Assembly (NCBI GenBank): GCA_963920575.1 | Contig: OY986969.1 | Coordinates: forward strand, 7,065,076-7,129,075 | Reading direction: 5' to 3' | DNA from: Narthecium ossifragum | Taxonomy: Eukaryota > Streptophyta > Magnoliopsida > Dioscoreales > Nartheciaceae | Length of the DNA: 64,000 nucleotides | Shown: piece by piece, positions 63,539-64,000 of the stretch | Numbering within the stretch: position 1 is the first letter of the stretch | Layout of the letters: each line of letters opens with the position of its first letter | Notes under the pieces: generated by a model | What the model was told of the DNA's origin: nothing | What the model saw: the letters and a program-made list of their open reading frames with translations, nothing else | The model's database searches: none | Position numbers and translations under genes: made by a program

Positions 63539-64000
63539 TGACACACATTGAAAAGTGTCGTTACCTTAACAAGGACGCCAAAATTAGAAATTTATAATCA
63601 AACTACTAACTAACTACTTTATGGGTACATAGTAATGAGTCCGAGTCGAATCCACAGGGAACTAATGGTTTAAGTCGTATACTAGGTATAATTCCTAACA
63701 AGGAGTTGGGAAAAAGATAATCTTTTGGGTTTTTATCTAGAACTAAACAAATACGAAAAGAGTACTAATAGATAAGATAATGCCAAGGAACTCTAATTAA
63801 TAATAAAGAACTTACTAGGTATTCCTAAGATAAGAGCAGATAAATCAATTTAGATGATTTCATATAGTCGATAGGTGAATGGCTAGAAGTCCTACCGCTC
63901 GACGAAGACGTCGGGGATAATATCAAGAATGGATATTGGTAAATAATCAAGATGGTTCTAGCATCTTGAGATCGTCTACTAGAATGTATCAAGGATTAGA
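63539..64000 (-). repeat. 5' LTR of the young Athila-like element, cut by the window end
   Basis: Starts TGACACACATTGAAAAGTG and matches 57422-57884 with about five differences (CGCC/CACA near the start, GATAG/CATAG, CTCTAATC/CTCTAATT, ATCGCC/ATCGTC). The TATA-like box and GATCGATC sites would lie beyond the window. Confidence 0.88.

Larger units (their letters stand above)
57422..64000 (-). mobile_element. Non-autonomous Athila-like element with a single unusual ORF
   Basis: A minus-strand element with its 3' LTR at 57422-58931 and the beginning of the 5' LTR at 63539-64000. The shared 460 bp of the LTRs differ at about five positions, so the insertion is recent. PBS TGGCGCCGTTGCCGGGGA (tRNA-Asp) is exact at 63515-63532, and PPT AAGTTGGGGGGTG on the minus strand follows the 3' LTR at 58932-58944. 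Between them are one long ORF (61404-63221) and long non-coding stretches; no protease, RT, RNase H or integrase motif is visible. The 5-bp duplication GTGCT is predicted from the left flank (57417-57421). Confidence 0.88.

Overview
The window is flowering-plant nuclear DNA that consists almost entirely of retrotransposons inserted into one another, with remnants of three older genes between them. Nothing prokaryotic is present. The evidence is introns with GT/AG borders, plant-type LTR retrotransposons (Athila-like, Tekay-like and another chromovirus among the gypsy elements; SIRE-like and Tork-like among the copia elements), a Cassandra-like LTR carrying a 5S-rRNA-derived segment, a gene-capturing Mutator-like element, and fragments of plant RPN1, RSZ22 and 13-lipoxygenase genes. 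The species cannot be named from the sequence alone.

Layout. 1-12734: an old Ulp1 (C48) protease gene of the kind carried by plant MULEs. It is split by an Athila-like solo LTR (908-2246) and by a deletion-derivative Athila-like element (2388-10341, LTRs at both ends). Removing each insert with one target-site copy rejoins the reading frame. 13200-17790: an intron-containing pseudogene of the 26S proteasome subunit RPN1, cut by a 2.5-kb Tekay-like solo LTR (14895-17436). 17790-21660: low-copy spacer, a tandem duplication, a truncated LTR, a 41-bp near-perfect palindrome and a MITE. 21540-26034: a pseudogene of the SR splicing factor RSZ22, with a duplicated exon border, a chromovirus solo LTR and a Pack-MULE (22919-24380) carrying lipoxygenase exons in antisense. 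26054-29146: a minus-strand Tork-like copia remnant, itself interrupted by an LTR plus the Cassandra-like segment. 29149-42435: a MITE-like AT-rich element holding a Tekay-like solo LTR, which contains a 7.43-kb Tekay-like element (30283-37712; one 1591-residue polyprotein frame with only two nonsense codons) and another solo LTR of the same family (38451-40713). 42559-52600: a SIRE-like copia in LTR fragment-internal-LTR-gag order, with an Athila-like solo LTR inside and an extra post-pol ORF. 52600-55540: a chromovirus with a decayed gag-pol. 55541-57421: a Tekay-like LTR, interrupted by a young non-autonomous Athila-like element (57422 to beyond 64000) that encodes one unusual 605-residue protein and no visible pol.

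The most unusual signal is regulatory. The palindromic 8-mer GRTCGAYC (as GATCGATC or GGTCGACC, often extended to ACGGTCGACCGT) forms clusters in the LTRs of unrelated families, Athila-like, Tekay-like and SIRE-like copia. In most LTRs where a TATA-like box can be seen, a cluster lies about 20-350 bp upstream of it. Athila-like LTRs also carry a second dispersed motif, TGGTTCTAGCA, on the transcribed side of the TATA box. Two protein-level novelties stand out: the SIRE-like extra ORF (bipartite NLS-like N-terminus, C-terminal coiled coil) and the Athila-like single ORF (repeated PVFD-type motifs plus three C-terminal repeats). Identities by eye are approximate; no alignments or database searches were run.
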